A stretch of 64,000 nucleotides of DNA from Planotetraspora thailandica (GCF_016863335.1 NZ_BOOR01000004.1:332457-396456); one strand, 5' to 3'. Positions 51,832 through 62,166 are shown, counted from the first letter of the stretch. The notes: a model not told the origin generated them from the letters alone. Numbers and translations are program-made.

Positions 51832-53075
51832 TGAGCAGCACCTCACCGACCGACGTCGCGCCGGCGGCCGGCGCCACGGACGCGCCCGCGAGGTCGACAG
51901 GCCTGTCGATCAACATACGGCAGAGCGGCATCTACATCGCGTTCGCGCTGATCGTCCTGCTGTTCACGATTCTGACGGACGGGGCGCTGCTCCAGCCGCA
52001 GAACATCTCGAACATCATCGTCCAGAACTCCTACATCCTGATCCTGTCGATCGGGATGATCCTCATCATCATCGCCGGGCACATCGACCTGTCCGTCGGC
52101 TCGGTCGTCGCCGTCACCGGCGCCATCGCCGCCGTCCTGATGGTCAACTACGGCGTGCCCTGGCCGCTGGCGCTGCTCATCACGCTGATCGCCGGCGGCC
52201 TGATCGGGGCCTGGCAGGGGTACTGGATCGCCTACTTCGGCATCCCGGCGTTCATCGTCACGCTCGCCGGCATGTTGCTCTTCCGCGCGCTGACCCTGAC
52301 CGTGCTGGGCAACCAGGGCATCGGCCCCTTCCCCGACGCGGTGCGGACCCTGTCGAACGGGTTCACCGACGGCTATTTCGGCAACATCGGGCTCGGCCCC
52401 CTCGGCGGAGCCGACCTGTTCAGCCTGCTGATCGGCATCATCGCGATCGCGGGCATGGCGCTCACGCAGTGGCGCACCCGCGCCGCCCGGCTCGGCTACC
52501 GCCAGACCGTCGACCCGCTGCCCGTCTTCCTCCTGAAGATCGTCTTGGCCGCCGCGGTCATCCTCTTCGTGGTCGTCCAGCTCGCCCGGTTCAAGAACCT
52601 GCCGTGGGTGCTCGTGCTGCTGGCCGCCCTCGTGCTCGGCTATTCGCTGCTGACCAACCGGGCCGTGTTCGGCCGCCGGATCTACGCCATCGGCGGCAAC
52701 CTGCAGGCCGCTCTCCTGTCCGGCATTAAGGTCAAGTCGGTCATCTTCTGGATTTTTGTCAACATGGGCGTGTTGTCGGCCATCGCCGGCATCATCTTCG
52801 CCGGACGTCTCAACCAGGCCGGGCCCACCGCGGGCAACTCCTTCGAGCTCGACGCGATCGCGGCCGCGTTCATCGGCGGCGCCGCCGTACAGGGCGGGGT
52901 GGGCAAGGTGGTCGGCGCGGTCACCGGCGGTCTCATCATGGGCGTCATCAACAACGGCATGTCCCTGATCGGCTCGCCGAGCGAGCGAGTCATGCTCGTC
53001 AAGGGCGTCGTGCTGCTGGCCGCAGTGGCGTTCGACGTGTGGACCAAGCGCAGGGCGGCCTCGGCCCCGCGCTGA
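51831..53075 (+). CDS. mmsB: Monosaccharide ABC importer permease (MmsB/GguB)
   Basis: A 414-residue permease with about ten or more helices. ILIIIAGHIDLSVGSVVAVT is the conserved CUT2 permease segment, followed by FGIPAFIVTLAGMLLFRALT, the GRRIYAIGGNLQAALLSGIK cytoplasmic loop, and a C-terminal GGVGKVVGAVTGGLIMGVIN. Its ATG overlaps the mmsA stop by 1 nt. It ends only 3 bp from the stop of the convergent clpX gene. Confidence 0.94.
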   Translation: MSSTSPTDVAPAAGATDAPARSTGLSINIRQSGIYIAFALIVLLFTILTDGALLQPQNISNIIVQNSYILILSIGMILIIIAGHIDLSVGSVVAVTGAIAAVLMVNYGVPWPLALLITLIAGGLIGAWQGYWIAYFGIPAFIVTLAGMLLFRALTLTVLGNQGIGPFPDAVRTLSNGFTDGYFGNIGLGPLGGADLFSLLIGIIAIAGMALTQWRTRAARLGYRQTVDPLPVFLLKIVLAAAVILFVVVQLARFKNLPWVLVLLAALVLGYSLLTNRAVFGRRIYAIGGNLQAALLSGIKVKSVIFWIFVNMGVLSAIAGIIFAGRLNQAGPTAGNSFELDAIAAAFIGGAAVQGGVGKVVGAVTGGLIMGVINNGMSLIGSPSERVMLVKGVVLLAAVAFDVWTKRRAASAPR

Positions 53076-53078
53076 GGC

Positions 53079-54380
53079 TCAGGCGGACTTCTCCCGGCGC
53101 TTGTGCCCGCGGCCGTTCTGGTCGCGCGGCACGAGCGTCGGGTTGACGTTTTCGAGCACGGTGTCGCGGTCGACCACGACCCTCTCCACGTCTTCGCGGC
53201 TCGGCACCTCGTACATCACGTTGAGCAGGACCTCTTCGAGGATCGCGCGGGTCGCCCTGGCCCCCGTACGGCGAAGCAGCGCCTGCTCGGCGATCGCCTC
53301 GACGGCGCCGTCGGTGAACTCCAGCTCCACCCCGTCGAGCTCGAAGAGCCGCTGGTACTGCTTGATGAGCGCGTTGCGGGGCTCGGTGATGATGCGCGTC
53401 AGCGCCTCCTTGTCGAGCTGCCGGAACGTCGACAGCACCGGCAGCCGGCCGACGAGCTCCGGGATGAGGCCGAACTTCAGCAGGTCCTCCGGCATGACCC
53501 GGGACAGGACGTCCTGCTGCCGGTCCGCGTCCAGATCACCGATCGTGCCGCCGAACCCGGCCACCCTCGCCCCCGTACGCTGCTCGATCACCTGCTCCAG
53601 ACCGGCGAACGCGCCGCCGACGATGAACAGCACATTGGTGGTGTCGATCTGGATGAACTCCTGGTGCGGATGCTTACGCCCGCCCTGCGGCGGCACACTC
53701 GCCGTCGTCCCCTCCAGGATCTTCAGCAACGCCTGCTGCACACCCTCGCCCGAGACGTCCCGCGTGATCGACGGGTTCTCGCTCTTACGGGCGATCTTGT
53801 CGACCTCGTCGATGTAGATGATCCCCGTCTCGGCCTTCTTGACGTCGTAGTCGGCGGCCTGGATCAACTTCAGCAGGATGTTCTCGACGTCCTCCCCGAC
53901 ATAACCCGCCTCCGTCAGCGCGGTCGCGTCGGCGATCACGAACGGCACGTTCAGCATCCTGGCCAGCGTCTGCGCGAGGTAGGTCTTGCCGGAGCCGGTC
54001 GGGCCGATCAGCAGGATGTTGGACTTGCCGAGCTCGACCTGCTCCTCGCCCGTGGGGAGCTTGCGCTTGGGGGCGGCCGCGTCGGCCCGGACCCGCTTGT
54101 AGTGGTTGTAGACCGCCACCGACAACGCCCTCTTGGCGTTCTCCTGCCCGATCACGTACTGCTCGAGGAACGCGAAGATCTCCCGCGGTTTCGGCAGGCT
54201 CGGCTGCGCCTCCTCGGCGACCTCGACGAGATCCTCCTCGATGAGCTCGTTGCAGAGCTCGACGCACTCGTCGCAGATGTAGACGCCCTGCGGGCCTGCG
54301 ATGAGCTTGCGTACCTGCTTCTGGCTCTTCGCGCAGAACGAACACTTCAGTAGAAAGCCGCTGTCACCGATGCGTGCCAC
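53079..54380 (-). CDS. clpX: ClpX-type AAA+ unfoldase, solitary copy
   Basis: A 433-residue protein of standard ClpX length. The N-terminal zinc domain has Cys 13, 16, 36 and 39; Walker A is GPTGSGKT; the pore loop is [10 protein letters not shown]; Walker B is [12 protein letters not shown] is in [10 protein letters not shown]. Differences from the usual actinobacterial ClpX: an extra Gln in [11 protein letters not shown], and [14 protein letters not shown] where TGARGLR is expected at sensor 2. No clpP lies beside it. It may be a second ClpX or the only one in an unusual place. Confidence 0.9.
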   Translation of the reverse strand: MARIGDSGFLLKCSFCAKSQKQVRKLIAGPQGVYICDECVELCNELIEEDLVEVAEEAQPSLPKPREIFAFLEQYVIGQENAKRALSVAVYNHYKRVRADAAAPKRKLPTGEEQVELGKSNILLIGPTGSGKTYLAQTLARMLNVPFVIADATALTEAGYVGEDVENILLKLIQAADYDVKKAETGIIYIDEVDKIARKSENPSITRDVSGEGVQQALLKILEGTTASVPPQGGRKHPHQEFIQIDTTNVLFIVGGAFAGLEQVIEQRTGARVAGFGGTIGDLDADRQQDVLSRVMPEDLLKFGLIPELVGRLPVLSTFRQLDKEALTRIITEPRNALIKQYQRLFELDGVELEFTDGAVEAIAEQALLRRTGARATRAILEEVLLNVMYEVPSREDVERVVVDRDTVLENVNPTLVPRDQNGRGHKRREKSA

Positions 54381-54625
54381 TCGGAAAACGTCTCCTCACC
54401 ACGTTGTGCGAGCCGGATCCGGTGCGGCAAGGGATCGCGCCTGGCGCCTCGACGCTCCGTGTCGTCTGCGTGCTCCGCAGAAATGGCAGCGTCATGCGGG
54501 TGTCATTCAGATGACGTCACCATCTTGATGGCGACGGTATCTTGCATCCGCACGTACGGCAAACGCCGCGCGAGCAGGACGACGGGGCGGCTCACCAGGG
54601 CGGGAATGCGGGAACGCTGGGTGGT

Positions 54626-54655
54626 CCCCCTTGGCGGTGATCACCACCAAGGGGG
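54626..54655 (-). terminator. Hairpin terminator after drrB-like permease
   Basis: CCCCCTTGG (54626-54634) pairs with CCAAGGGGG (54647-54655). The loop itself is the palindrome GGTGATCACC, so 14 of 15 positions can pair. It lies 14 nt beyond the permease stop on the reverse strand. The rest of the gap to clpX (54381-54625) shows no gene. Confidence 0.75.
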
Positions 54656-54669
54656 TGGGGCGGGGCAGG

Positions 54670-55419
54670 CTAATTGGCGAGCTTCTTCATCGAGTTGACG
54701 GACCAGGTCAGTGTCAAGGCCCCCAGGGCCAGGGTGAGGCCGAAGGCCAGGGGAATCGAGATGTTGGAGAAGTCGCCGTTGAACAGGGACCTGCCGGCCT
54801 CGACCGCGTGATACAGCGGGTTGAAATGGGCGACCGTCTGCATCCACTGGGGCGCGAGCGACATGGGCAGCATGATGCCGGTGAGCAGAATCAGCGGCAG
54901 GGCGAAGAACTGCATGATCTGGCTCATGCCGTTCTCGTCCCGCAGCGCCAGGGCCAGGCCGTACGACAGCCCGGAGGCGAGCAGCCCGGTCGCGGCCATG
55001 AGCACCAGCATCAAGGCGACCCCGCCGACGCTGGCCCGCATGCCCATCAGCGCGGCCAGGCCGACGATGAGCACGGCCTGCACGACCAGCACAATCATGT
55101 CCCGCATCGTCCTGCCGAGCACGATGGCGGGCCGCCAGGCGGGACTGACCGCCAGTCGCTCGAGGTACCCGTTGCGGATCTCGTTGATCATGCCGAAGCC
55201 CACGAACAGCGAGCCGAACAGCGCGATCATGATCATCACGCCGGGTGTGAACATCTCGAGGGTGTCGCCGAGGTTTCCGCCGACCGTCGTGTTGGCCACG
55301 AGCGGGGCGAAAAGCAGCAGGTAGAGCACGGGCTGCAAGAGCCCGAAGAACGGCCATATGGGGTTGCGCAGCGTGTTCTTGAGCTCGTAGCCGAGGAAGA
55401 GCAACGTGTGTCGGAGCAT
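54670..55419 (-). CDS. ABC-2 type exporter permease (DrrB-like)
   Basis: A 249-residue permease with six helices. MLRHTLLFLGYELKNTLRNP begins the cytoplasmic amphipathic helix; the FGMINEIRNGYLERLAVSPA segment, between helices 2 and 3, is the diagnostic ABC-2 coupling motif (G-x-x-E-x-G-x-L); NPLYHAVEAGRSL near the end is typical of DrrB/NodJ types. It partners the DrrA-like ATPase encoded 52 bp upstream. A daunorubicin-resistance-like drug efflux role is likely. Confidence 0.9.
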   Translation of the reverse strand: MLRHTLLFLGYELKNTLRNPIWPFFGLLQPVLYLLLFAPLVANTTVGGNLGDTLEMFTPGVMIMIALFGSLFVGFGMINEIRNGYLERLAVSPAWRPAIVLGRTMRDMIVLVVQAVLIVGLAALMGMRASVGGVALMLVLMAATGLLASGLSYGLALALRDENGMSQIMQFFALPLILLTGIMLPMSLAPQWMQTVAHFNPLYHAVEAGRSLFNGDFSNISIPLAFGLTLALGALTLTWSVNSMKKLAN

Positions 55420-55471
55420 TGAGGGTCCTATCGAGTCCGGAAGAGGGCGCGGGTTTCTAGTCGGCGTCTTT

Positions 55472-56437
55472 CTAGTCGGCGTCGCGCAGCGATCGCCCGG
55501 TGTGGCGCAGGAAGACGTCGTCGAGCGTGGCCCGCTCCAGGGCGATCGACTGGATGGCGAGGCCGCCCGCCTCGATGGCGCGCAGCAGATGCGGCAGGTT
55601 GTGCTCGCCGTCGTCGACGTAGACGCGCAACTTCTCGTCCTCCGGCCGCACCTCCTTGACGTACGGCTCGGCCGACAGGAGCGTCCGCGCCTCCCCGGTG
55701 GCGTCATCCCCCACCCTGACGGTGATGACGTCGCCCGCGACCTCCTTCTTCAGGTCGTCGGGGCGGCCCTCGGCGACGACCTGGCCGTGGTCGATGATGA
55801 CCAGCCGGTCGCAGAGGGCGTCGGCCTCCTCCAGGTAGTGGGTGGTCAGCAGCACGCTGGTGCCCTGCTTGCGGAGGGCGCGCACCTCGTCCCAGAGGTT
55901 GGCCCGGTTCTGCGGGTCCAGGCCGGTGGTCGGTTCGTCCAGGAAGAACAGCGGAGGCCGGTTGACCAGCCCGATCGCGAGGGAGAACCGCCGCTTCTGG
56001 CCGCCGGACAACGTCCGGATCGGGCGGTCCGCGAACTCGGTGAGGGCGAAGGCGGTGAGCAGCTCCTCGGTGCGGGTCTCCGCCTGCTTGCGTGACATTC
56101 CGCCGAGCCGGGCGGCGAGGATCATTCCGTCGCGTCCCGGGGAGTTCTCGTCCACGCCGCCCGCCTGGCCGACGTACCCGATGTTCTCCCGTACCTTGTC
56201 GGGATTCGTGGTGATGTCGTGGCCGGCGACCTTCGCGGTGCCCGAAGTCGGCGGAATGAGGGTGGCGAGCATCCTGATGGTGGTGGTCTTGCCCGCACCG
56301 TTCGGCCCGAGCACGGCGAAGATCTGACCGGTCTCGACCTCCAGGTCGACGCCTCTGACGGCCTCCACCTGCTCGGTCTTGCCGCGGCCGCGTTTGGCGG
56401 TGAACGTCTTGCGCAGCCCGTGCGCCTCGATGATCAC
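55472..56437 (-). CDS. ABC exporter ATPase (DrrA-like)
   Basis: A 321-residue ATPase. Walker A GPNGAGKTTT is near residue 44, the Q-loop is YVGQAGGVDENSPG with a DrrA-like downstream sequence (GRDGMILAARLGGMSRKQAE), the signature is LSGGQKRR, Walker B is PLFFLDEPTTGLDPQNRANL and the H-loop TTHYLEEAD. The C-terminal domain (VDDGEHNLPHLLRAIEAGGL) is the DrrA type. It drives the DrrB-like permease. Confidence 0.92.
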   Translation of the reverse strand: MIIEAHGLRKTFTAKRGRGKTEQVEAVRGVDLEVETGQIFAVLGPNGAGKTTTIRMLATLIPPTSGTAKVAGHDITTNPDKVRENIGYVGQAGGVDENSPGRDGMILAARLGGMSRKQAETRTEELLTAFALTEFADRPIRTLSGGQKRRFSLAIGLVNRPPLFFLDEPTTGLDPQNRANLWDEVRALRKQGTSVLLTTHYLEEADALCDRLVIIDHGQVVAEGRPDDLKKEVAGDVITVRVGDDATGEARTLLSAEPYVKEVRPEDEKLRVYVDDGEHNLPHLLRAIEAGGLAIQSIALERATLDDVFLRHTGRSLRDAD

Positions 56438-56616
56438 TGAGATTCTCCGTTCAGACGGCTTCGAGAGCCTGCGTTGACGAGCGGAAATGGTGCGGTGGTT
56501 CGCGTCCGGGAGATCCGGCTCGGACAGTCTCGACCCTCCCGCGACGGGAGAGTCAACTGTGATCGACGGTCGTGCCGGTGACCGGCCTTCGCCCTCAGGG
56601 GTCTACCAAAAACCGT

Positions 56617-56689
56617 AAGTGATCGTCGAGTGGTTTATCACTTCGCGATCCTCAGGACTTCCGTATCACTCCCTATCGTCCTCTATAGT
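56617..56689 (+). promoter_or_regulatory. Promoter and inverted repeat before HTH operon
   Basis: AAGTGAT (56617-56623) and ATCACTT (56637-56643) form a 7-bp inverted repeat, with a further TATCACT at 56664-56670. TATAGT (56684-56689) is a good -10. GGGAAGATGAGGGAG follows before the starts at 56715/56721. The HTH protein of the operon may bind these repeats. Confidence 0.45.
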
Positions 56690-56720
56690 TCCCATTCAAA
56701 GGGAAGATGAGGGAGTGAAA

Positions 56721-57149
56721 GTGCCGGAGCAGTTCTATTCGGTAGACCAGGTCGCCGACCTGCTGGGCCTCCATGTGAAGACCGTGCGTGGTTACGTGCG
56801 CGACGGCCGGCTCAAGGCGGTTCGCATCGGCAAGCGATACCGGATCACCCGCGACGACCTCGAGGCGTTCGCCGGGCACCCGGTGGCGGGCACCGCCCGC
56901 GAGACGACCCCCCGCCGTCGTCGCGCCGAGGTGTCGAGCATCGTCCAGGTCGACGCGGTGGACCCGGCGACCATGTCCCGCCTGAGCAACCTGATCACGG
57001 CGGCGATCGCCCACGGGGGCGAGCGCCTTCACGTAGAGATCGTCTATGACGAGGAGAGGGCCAGTATGAAGATCATCCTGCTGGGCGCGCTCGACGCCTC
57101 GGCCGAGATGCTGAAGATCATCAACGTCCTCGCGGAGGAGCGGCCATGA
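56721..57149 (+). CDS. Excisionase-type HTH DNA-binding protein
   Basis: A 142-residue protein. VPEQFYSVDQVADLLGLHVK then TVRGYVRDGRLKAVRIGKRY is a HTH_17 (MerR-like excisionase) domain over residues 1-55. A basic linker (TPRRRRAEV) leads to an alpha/beta domain of about 75 residues (SSIVQVDAVDPATMSRLSNL, KIILLGALDASAEMLKIINV) that I do not recognise, probably for dimerisation or ligand sensing. GTG 56721 has GAGGGAG upstream; GTG 56715 is possible. Its stop overlaps the hydrolase start. It is a likely operon regulator. Confidence 0.8.
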   Translation: MPEQFYSVDQVADLLGLHVKTVRGYVRDGRLKAVRIGKRYRITRDDLEAFAGHPVAGTARETTPRRRRAEVSSIVQVDAVDPATMSRLSNLITAAIAHGGERLHVEIVYDEERASMKIILLGALDASAEMLKIINVLAEERP

Positions 57150-58030
57150 CCGGGATCTACACCTCGGCCGAGGGCGCACGCGCGGTCGAGTCGCGTTACC
57201 GCGAATACCTGGACGCATGGCCGGTTCCCAGCGAGCACCTGCGTCTCCCCACCCGTGAGGGCGAGACGTTCGTCGTGGCCTGCGGACCGAAAGACGCCCC
57301 GCCACTGGTGCTCCTGCACGGCTCGATGGCGAACACCGTGATGTGGGCGGACGACGCCGCCGTGTGGTCGCGGCACTTCCGCGTCTACGCCGTCGACATG
57401 ATCGGCGAACCCGGGCTCAGCGCGCCATCACGGCCCGATCTGGCGTCCGACTCCTACGCCCTGTGGCTCGACGACCTGCTGGACGGCATCGGCGCCCGGA
57501 ACGTGTCGCTGGTCGGGACCTCTCTGGGCGGATGGCTGGCCGTCGACTACGCGACCCGGCGCCCCGATCGCGTCGACCGCATGGCCCTGATGTGCCCCGG
57601 CGGCATCGGACGTCAGAAGACGGGGTTCCTCTTCGTCGCACTGCTGCTCCTCCCCTTCGGGAAGAGGGGCCGCCGCACCCTGATGAGGCACGTGCTGGGG
57701 ATTCCCGCGTCCGCGATGGCGCATGCCGACCCGGCCAGGCAGGCCTTCGCCGACTACGTGGCGCTCATCGACCGGAGTTTCCGCCCCAGGAAGGAGCGGC
57801 TGCCCGTCTTCGGCGACGACGCGTTGCGACGGCTGGCCATGCCCGTCCTGGTCATCGTCGGCGGCCGGGACGTCATGCTCGACTCGTACGGCACGAGCCG
57901 CCGCATGCGGGAGGACGTGCCCCACGCGACCGTCGACCTTCTGCCGGAGGCCGGCCATCTGCTCCCGAGCCAGACCGAGCGCATTCTGGCGTTCCTCCAG
58001 GTTGAGGAAGGGGCCCGCCGGCATGCCTGA
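57146..58030 (+). CDS. Alpha/beta-fold hydrolase
   Basis: A 294-residue serine hydrolase. The oxyanion loop is LVLLHGSMANTVMW, the nucleophile elbow SLVGTSLGGWLAVDY, the acid in VIVGGRDVMLDSYG, and the His in LPEAGHLLPSQTE. A cap region (FLFVALLLLPFGKRGRRTLM) is hydrophobic. The ATG overlaps the HTH gene stop by 4 bp and the stop overlaps the DUF4180 gene, forming a three-gene operon. The substrate is unknown. Confidence 0.87.
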   Translation: MTGIYTSAEGARAVESRYREYLDAWPVPSEHLRLPTREGETFVVACGPKDAPPLVLLHGSMANTVMWADDAAVWSRHFRVYAVDMIGEPGLSAPSRPDLASDSYALWLDDLLDGIGARNVSLVGTSLGGWLAVDYATRRPDRVDRMALMCPGGIGRQKTGFLFVALLLLPFGKRGRRTLMRHVLGIPASAMAHADPARQAFADYVALIDRSFRPRKERLPVFGDDALRRLAMPVLVIVGGRDVMLDSYGTSRRMREDVPHATVDLLPEAGHLLPSQTERILAFLQVEEGARRHA

Positions 58031-58409
58031 CTCGGTGCAGCACCTCGGCGGCGTGCCCGTCCTCATGGTCGAACCGTACGGCGAGCCGCTGCGGAGCGAA
58101 CGGGACGCTCTGGATCTCATCGGCCAGGCGTCGTGGGCCGGGGCCGAGTGGGTCGCCGTTCCGGCGAACCGGCTCGCCGGCGACTTCTTCCGCCTGCGCA
58201 CGCGGGTCGCGGGCGAGATCGTCCAGAAGTTCGCCAACTACCGGCTGGGCCTGGCCGTACTCGGCGACATTTCTGGATTTATCGGGGACAGCGATGCCTT
58301 GCGGGATTTCGTCCGTGAAAGCAATGCGGGCAGGCAGACCTGGTTCGTCGACGACGCCGACGCCCTGGCAGACCGGCTGGCCCGCAGAGGCGGAGGTGCC
58401 GGGCGATGA
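58023..58409 (+). CDS. DUF4180 domain protein
   Basis: A 128-residue cytosolic protein of DUF4180. Conserved stretches are DALDLIGQASWAGAEWVAVP, FFRLRTRVAGEIVQKFANYR and LGLAVLGDISGFIGDSDALR. DUF4180 proteins have an STAS-like look (a ligand-binding alpha/beta fold); function is unknown. Last gene of the HTH-hydrolase-DUF4180 operon, overlapping the hydrolase by 8 bp. Confidence 0.82.
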   Translation: MPDSVQHLGGVPVLMVEPYGEPLRSERDALDLIGQASWAGAEWVAVPANRLAGDFFRLRTRVAGEIVQKFANYRLGLAVLGDISGFIGDSDALRDFVRESNAGRQTWFVDDADALADRLARRGGGAGR

Positions 58410-58437
58410 GCACCCCGGCCGATTCCTCAGATGACGG

Positions 58438-58467
58438 CGCCCTGCTCCGGAACACCGGGGCAGGGCG
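58438..58467. terminator. Bidirectional hairpin
   Basis: CGCCCTGCTCC (58438-58448) pairs with GGGGCAGGGCG (58457-58467) with one G-U pair and an 8-nt loop, between the convergent DUF4180 and FMN-reductase genes. Confidence 0.65.
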
Positions 58468-58484
58468 TCGGCAGGGAACTACGG

Positions 58485-59057
58485 TCAGACGGCGACGTTG
58501 GCGTTCCGCACGCCCGCCAGCGCGGTGCTCCAGGAGACCAGCTGGTCGAGCATGGTCTGCAGGGTGTCGGCGTGGTGGGCGGACGGCTTGAAGACCGACC
58601 AGTTCTCGAAGTCGTGCATGAACGTGAAGGAGACCTGCGCGCGCACGTCGGCGATCTGGAGCTCGCCCGCGATCAGGCGGAGGTGCTCAACCGCCCGAGT
58701 GCCGCCGACGCTGCCGTAGCTGACGAAGCCGGCCGCCTTGTTGTTCCACTCGCTGTAGAGGAAGTCGATGGCGTTCTTCAGGGCGCCCGAGGTGGAGTGG
58801 TTGTACTCCGGCGTCACGAAGATGTAGCCGTCGAACGACGCAATCTTGGCGGACCACTCCTTGGTGTGCGGCTGCGAGTACTGGCCCATCGACGGCGGAA
58901 TCGCCTCGTCGAGGTGGGGCAGCTTGTAGTCCAGCAGGTCGACCAGCTCGAACTCCGCATCCGTGCGGGTGCTGACCTGCTCAAGAACCCACTTGGCCAC
59001 TGCCTCGCCGTTGCGGCCGGGGCGCGTGCTGCCAAGGATGATCGCAATCTTGGTCAC
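58485..59057 (-). CDS. NADPH-dependent FMN reductase
   Basis: A 190-residue flavodoxin-fold reductase. The FMN phosphate loop is ILGSTRPGRNGEAVAKWV, and the isoalloxazine loop is FVTPEYNHSTSGALKNAIDF. FVSYGSVGGTRAVEHLR follows. It reduces quinones, azo dyes or flavins with NADPH. It is divergent from a MarR gene, a common pairing for redox or quinone-responsive control. Confidence 0.92.
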   Translation of the reverse strand: MTKIAIILGSTRPGRNGEAVAKWVLEQVSTRTDAEFELVDLLDYKLPHLDEAIPPSMGQYSQPHTKEWSAKIASFDGYIFVTPEYNHSTSGALKNAIDFLYSEWNNKAAGFVSYGSVGGTRAVEHLRLIAGELQIADVRAQVSFTFMHDFENWSVFKPSAHHADTLQTMLDQLVSWSTALAGVRNANVAV

Positions 59058-59154
59058 GGGATGTGCGCTTTCTTTCGGGCTGGAGCGTCACCCGGCCCGG
59101 CGTTCCCGATTCGGGGTTCGAGGGAAGCCGAACGACCGGAACTCCAACTAGTTG

Positions 59155-59205
59155 CTTAGCTAAGTAAACCGTAGCACGGTACTTGCTTCGTCAAAGAAGT
59201 AGAGT
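59155..59205. promoter_or_regulatory. MarR operator and probable leaderless -10
   Basis: CTTAGCTAAG (59155-59164) is a perfect palindrome within TTGCTTAGCTAAGTAA. TAGAGT (59200-59205) is a -10-like box ending 7 nt before the MarR ATG (59213), which suggests leaderless transcription. The operator lies between the FMN-reductase and MarR starts. Confidence 0.5.
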
Positions 59206-59212
59206 GGGCGTC

Positions 59213-59692
59213 ATGGGAGCCACCGATCTCCAGCCGCTCTCGCCACTGGAAGAAGCCGCCTGGCGGGCACTGGCCCGCGCCTTGATCGTCCTGCCCCGCG
59301 CACTGGACGCCGACCTGGTGCATGCCCAGCGCATGACCATCAACGAGTACGGCGTGCTGACCAACCTCTCCGAGGCGCCCGGCCGCCGCCTGCGGATGAG
59401 TGAGCTGGCATCGGGGCGCAATCTGACCCCCGCCGGCATGACCAGGCTCGTCGACCGCCTGGTCGCCGAAGGGCTCGTCGAGCGCACCAAGTGCGCGGAG
59501 GACGGCCGGGTGTCCTTCGCCGTTCTGACCGACGCCGGGTTCCAGCGGCTCGAAGAGGCGTACCCGAGCCATCTCGCCAGCGTGCGGGCGCGCGTCATGG
59601 AACATGTCGGCCCCGACGAAATGGCCGTGCTTCACCGGATCATGTTCAAAATCACCCAAGCGGCCGAGGGCTGCCCCGCTAAGGACTCCTGA
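59213..59692 (+). CDS. MarR-family transcriptional regulator (FMN-reductase-linked)
   Basis: A 159-residue regulator. The HTH is RLRMSELASGRNLTPAGMTR then LVDRLVAEGLVERTKCAEDG (wing). Cys in KCAED and in the C-terminal GCPAKDS are notable, since some MarR proteins sense oxidants by Cys. I start at ATG 59213 because of the -10-like box just upstream; longer in-frame sequence exists. It probably represses the divergent FMN reductase. Confidence 0.9.
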   Translation: MGATDLQPLSPLEEAAWRALARALIVLPRALDADLVHAQRMTINEYGVLTNLSEAPGRRLRMSELASGRNLTPAGMTRLVDRLVAEGLVERTKCAEDGRVSFAVLTDAGFQRLEEAYPSHLASVRARVMEHVGPDEMAVLHRIMFKITQAAEGCPAKDS

Positions 59693-59758
59693 CAGAATGA
59701 CGCGGCGCAGCGTCACCACGGTCTTCCCGGTGCCCTGGGCTTGGGGCCAGATCGCGCT

Positions 59759-61330
<1,572 letters not shown>

Positions 61331-61414
61331 TCAGCGAAGGCGCCGAAGCACACGTGTTGCGAACCCTGATTTCCGCAGGTCCTGGCTTCGGTCGGAGATT
61401 CTGCAGCACGACCC

Positions 61415-61433
61415 GGGTCTTGCCGCAAGCCCC
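61415..61433 (-). promoter_or_regulatory. Rifamycin-associated element (RAE)
   Basis: GGGTCTTGC-C-GCAAGCCCC is a 19-nt inverted repeat with perfect CTTGC/GCAAG core. It matches the RAE described upstream of rifamycin-inactivating genes of actinobacteria. It lies 232 bp before rox, downstream of a terminator hairpin, where the rox promoter must be. It implies induction by rifamycin. Confidence 0.8.
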
Positions 61434-61450
61434 CCGGTTCGCTATAAGTT

Positions 61451-61489
61451 AAAAGTGACAAGGAGCGGCGAAAGCCCCTTGCCACTTTT
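61451..61489 (-). terminator. Terminator between FBP gene and rox
   Basis: AAAAGTGACAAGG (61451-61463) pairs with CCTTGCCACTTTT (61477-61489) with one mismatch, topped by GGC-GAAA-GCC, a tetraloop. On the reverse strand the stem ends in a U-rich CACTTTTAACTT. It stops reading from the FBP gene before rox. The remaining gap (61184-61414 and 61490-61587) shows no gene. Confidence 0.75.
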
Positions 61490-61587
61490 GTCCGCTGCGA
61501 ACGGACAACCTCCTCCCAAAGCGACAGCGCGCCGCGTACGGCGGCAGGTCGATCCAGGAGGTCAGTAGTTCCACGTGGCCCCGCCCG

Positions 61588-62082
61588 TCAGGCGTCGACC
61601 ACCTTGTCCACAAAGGTGAACAGGTTGGTCCTGGTGCGCTCCACCTGCTCCTCCACCGTGAGCGACTCCTCGATGCGGCCTCCCGGCTCTGGTGACTTCC
61701 TGCCGCGCACGTAGAGGGAACAGTCCAGGTCGGTGCAGATGTACAAGCCGACCGAGTTGTTGTCGCGACCTGCCTGGCCGGCCTTGCGCGCCGCCATCAA
61801 CGCGACGCCGTTCCCCGAATGAACGGTCAGACACAAGGAGCACATGCTCCGCTGAATCCCCCGCTGCGGTGCCGACAGCCGCAACGTGACGCCCACGAGG
61901 CGGTCGTCGCGTTCGGTCACCAGGTAGCTGCGATCGGGTGCCGCCGGGTCGCGCCACCCCAGGAAGTCGAGATCGTCCCACGGCGTGACCCGCAGATCGC
62001 GCGGCACGGCCAGACGCTTGGCCTCCCCCTTCGAACAATTGACGAACGACGCGCGGATCTCCTGCTCACTGACTGCTCTCAT
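61588..62082 (-). CDS. FBP zinc-finger protein (FusB/EF-G-binding-like)
   Basis: A 164-residue protein with the FBP C-terminal treble-clef domain. The zinc Cys are C81 and C84 (MCSLC) and C116 and C121 (YICTDLDC). The N-terminal helical part includes QEIRASFVNCSKGEAKRLAV. FusB/FusC of this family bind EF-G and rescue it from fusidic acid; actinobacterial FBP relatives are uncharacterised. I start at ATG 62082. It sits between rox and a TetR gene and is insulated from rox by a terminator. Confidence 0.82.
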   Translation of the reverse strand: MRAVSEQEIRASFVNCSKGEAKRLAVPRDLRVTPWDDLDFLGWRDPAAPDRSYLVTERDDRLVGVTLRLSAPQRGIQRSMCSLCLTVHSGNGVALMAARKAGQAGRDNNSVGLYICTDLDCSLYVRGRKSPEPGGRIEESLTVEEQVERTRTNLFTFVDKVVDA

Positions 62083-62101
62083 GACGCCGAACGCTACAAT
62101 T

Positions 62102-62116
62102 CCTAGGCATATTAGG
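62102..62116. promoter_or_regulatory. Possible TetR operator (CCTA...TAGG)
   Basis: CCTAGGCATATTAGG is a 15-nt dyad with CCTA/TAGG arms in the 84-bp AT-rich gap between the FBP and TetR starts. It is the only symmetric element there. Confidence 0.4.
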
Positions 62117-62166
62117 CAACTCACTTAATGCTTCAGGTTTCTACGACGGTGGAAGGTGGGACCCGC

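Noticed and set aside
59698..59715. TGACGC...GCGTCA dyad as terminator after the MarR gene
   Set aside because: Only six base pairs with no U tract; too weak to claim.
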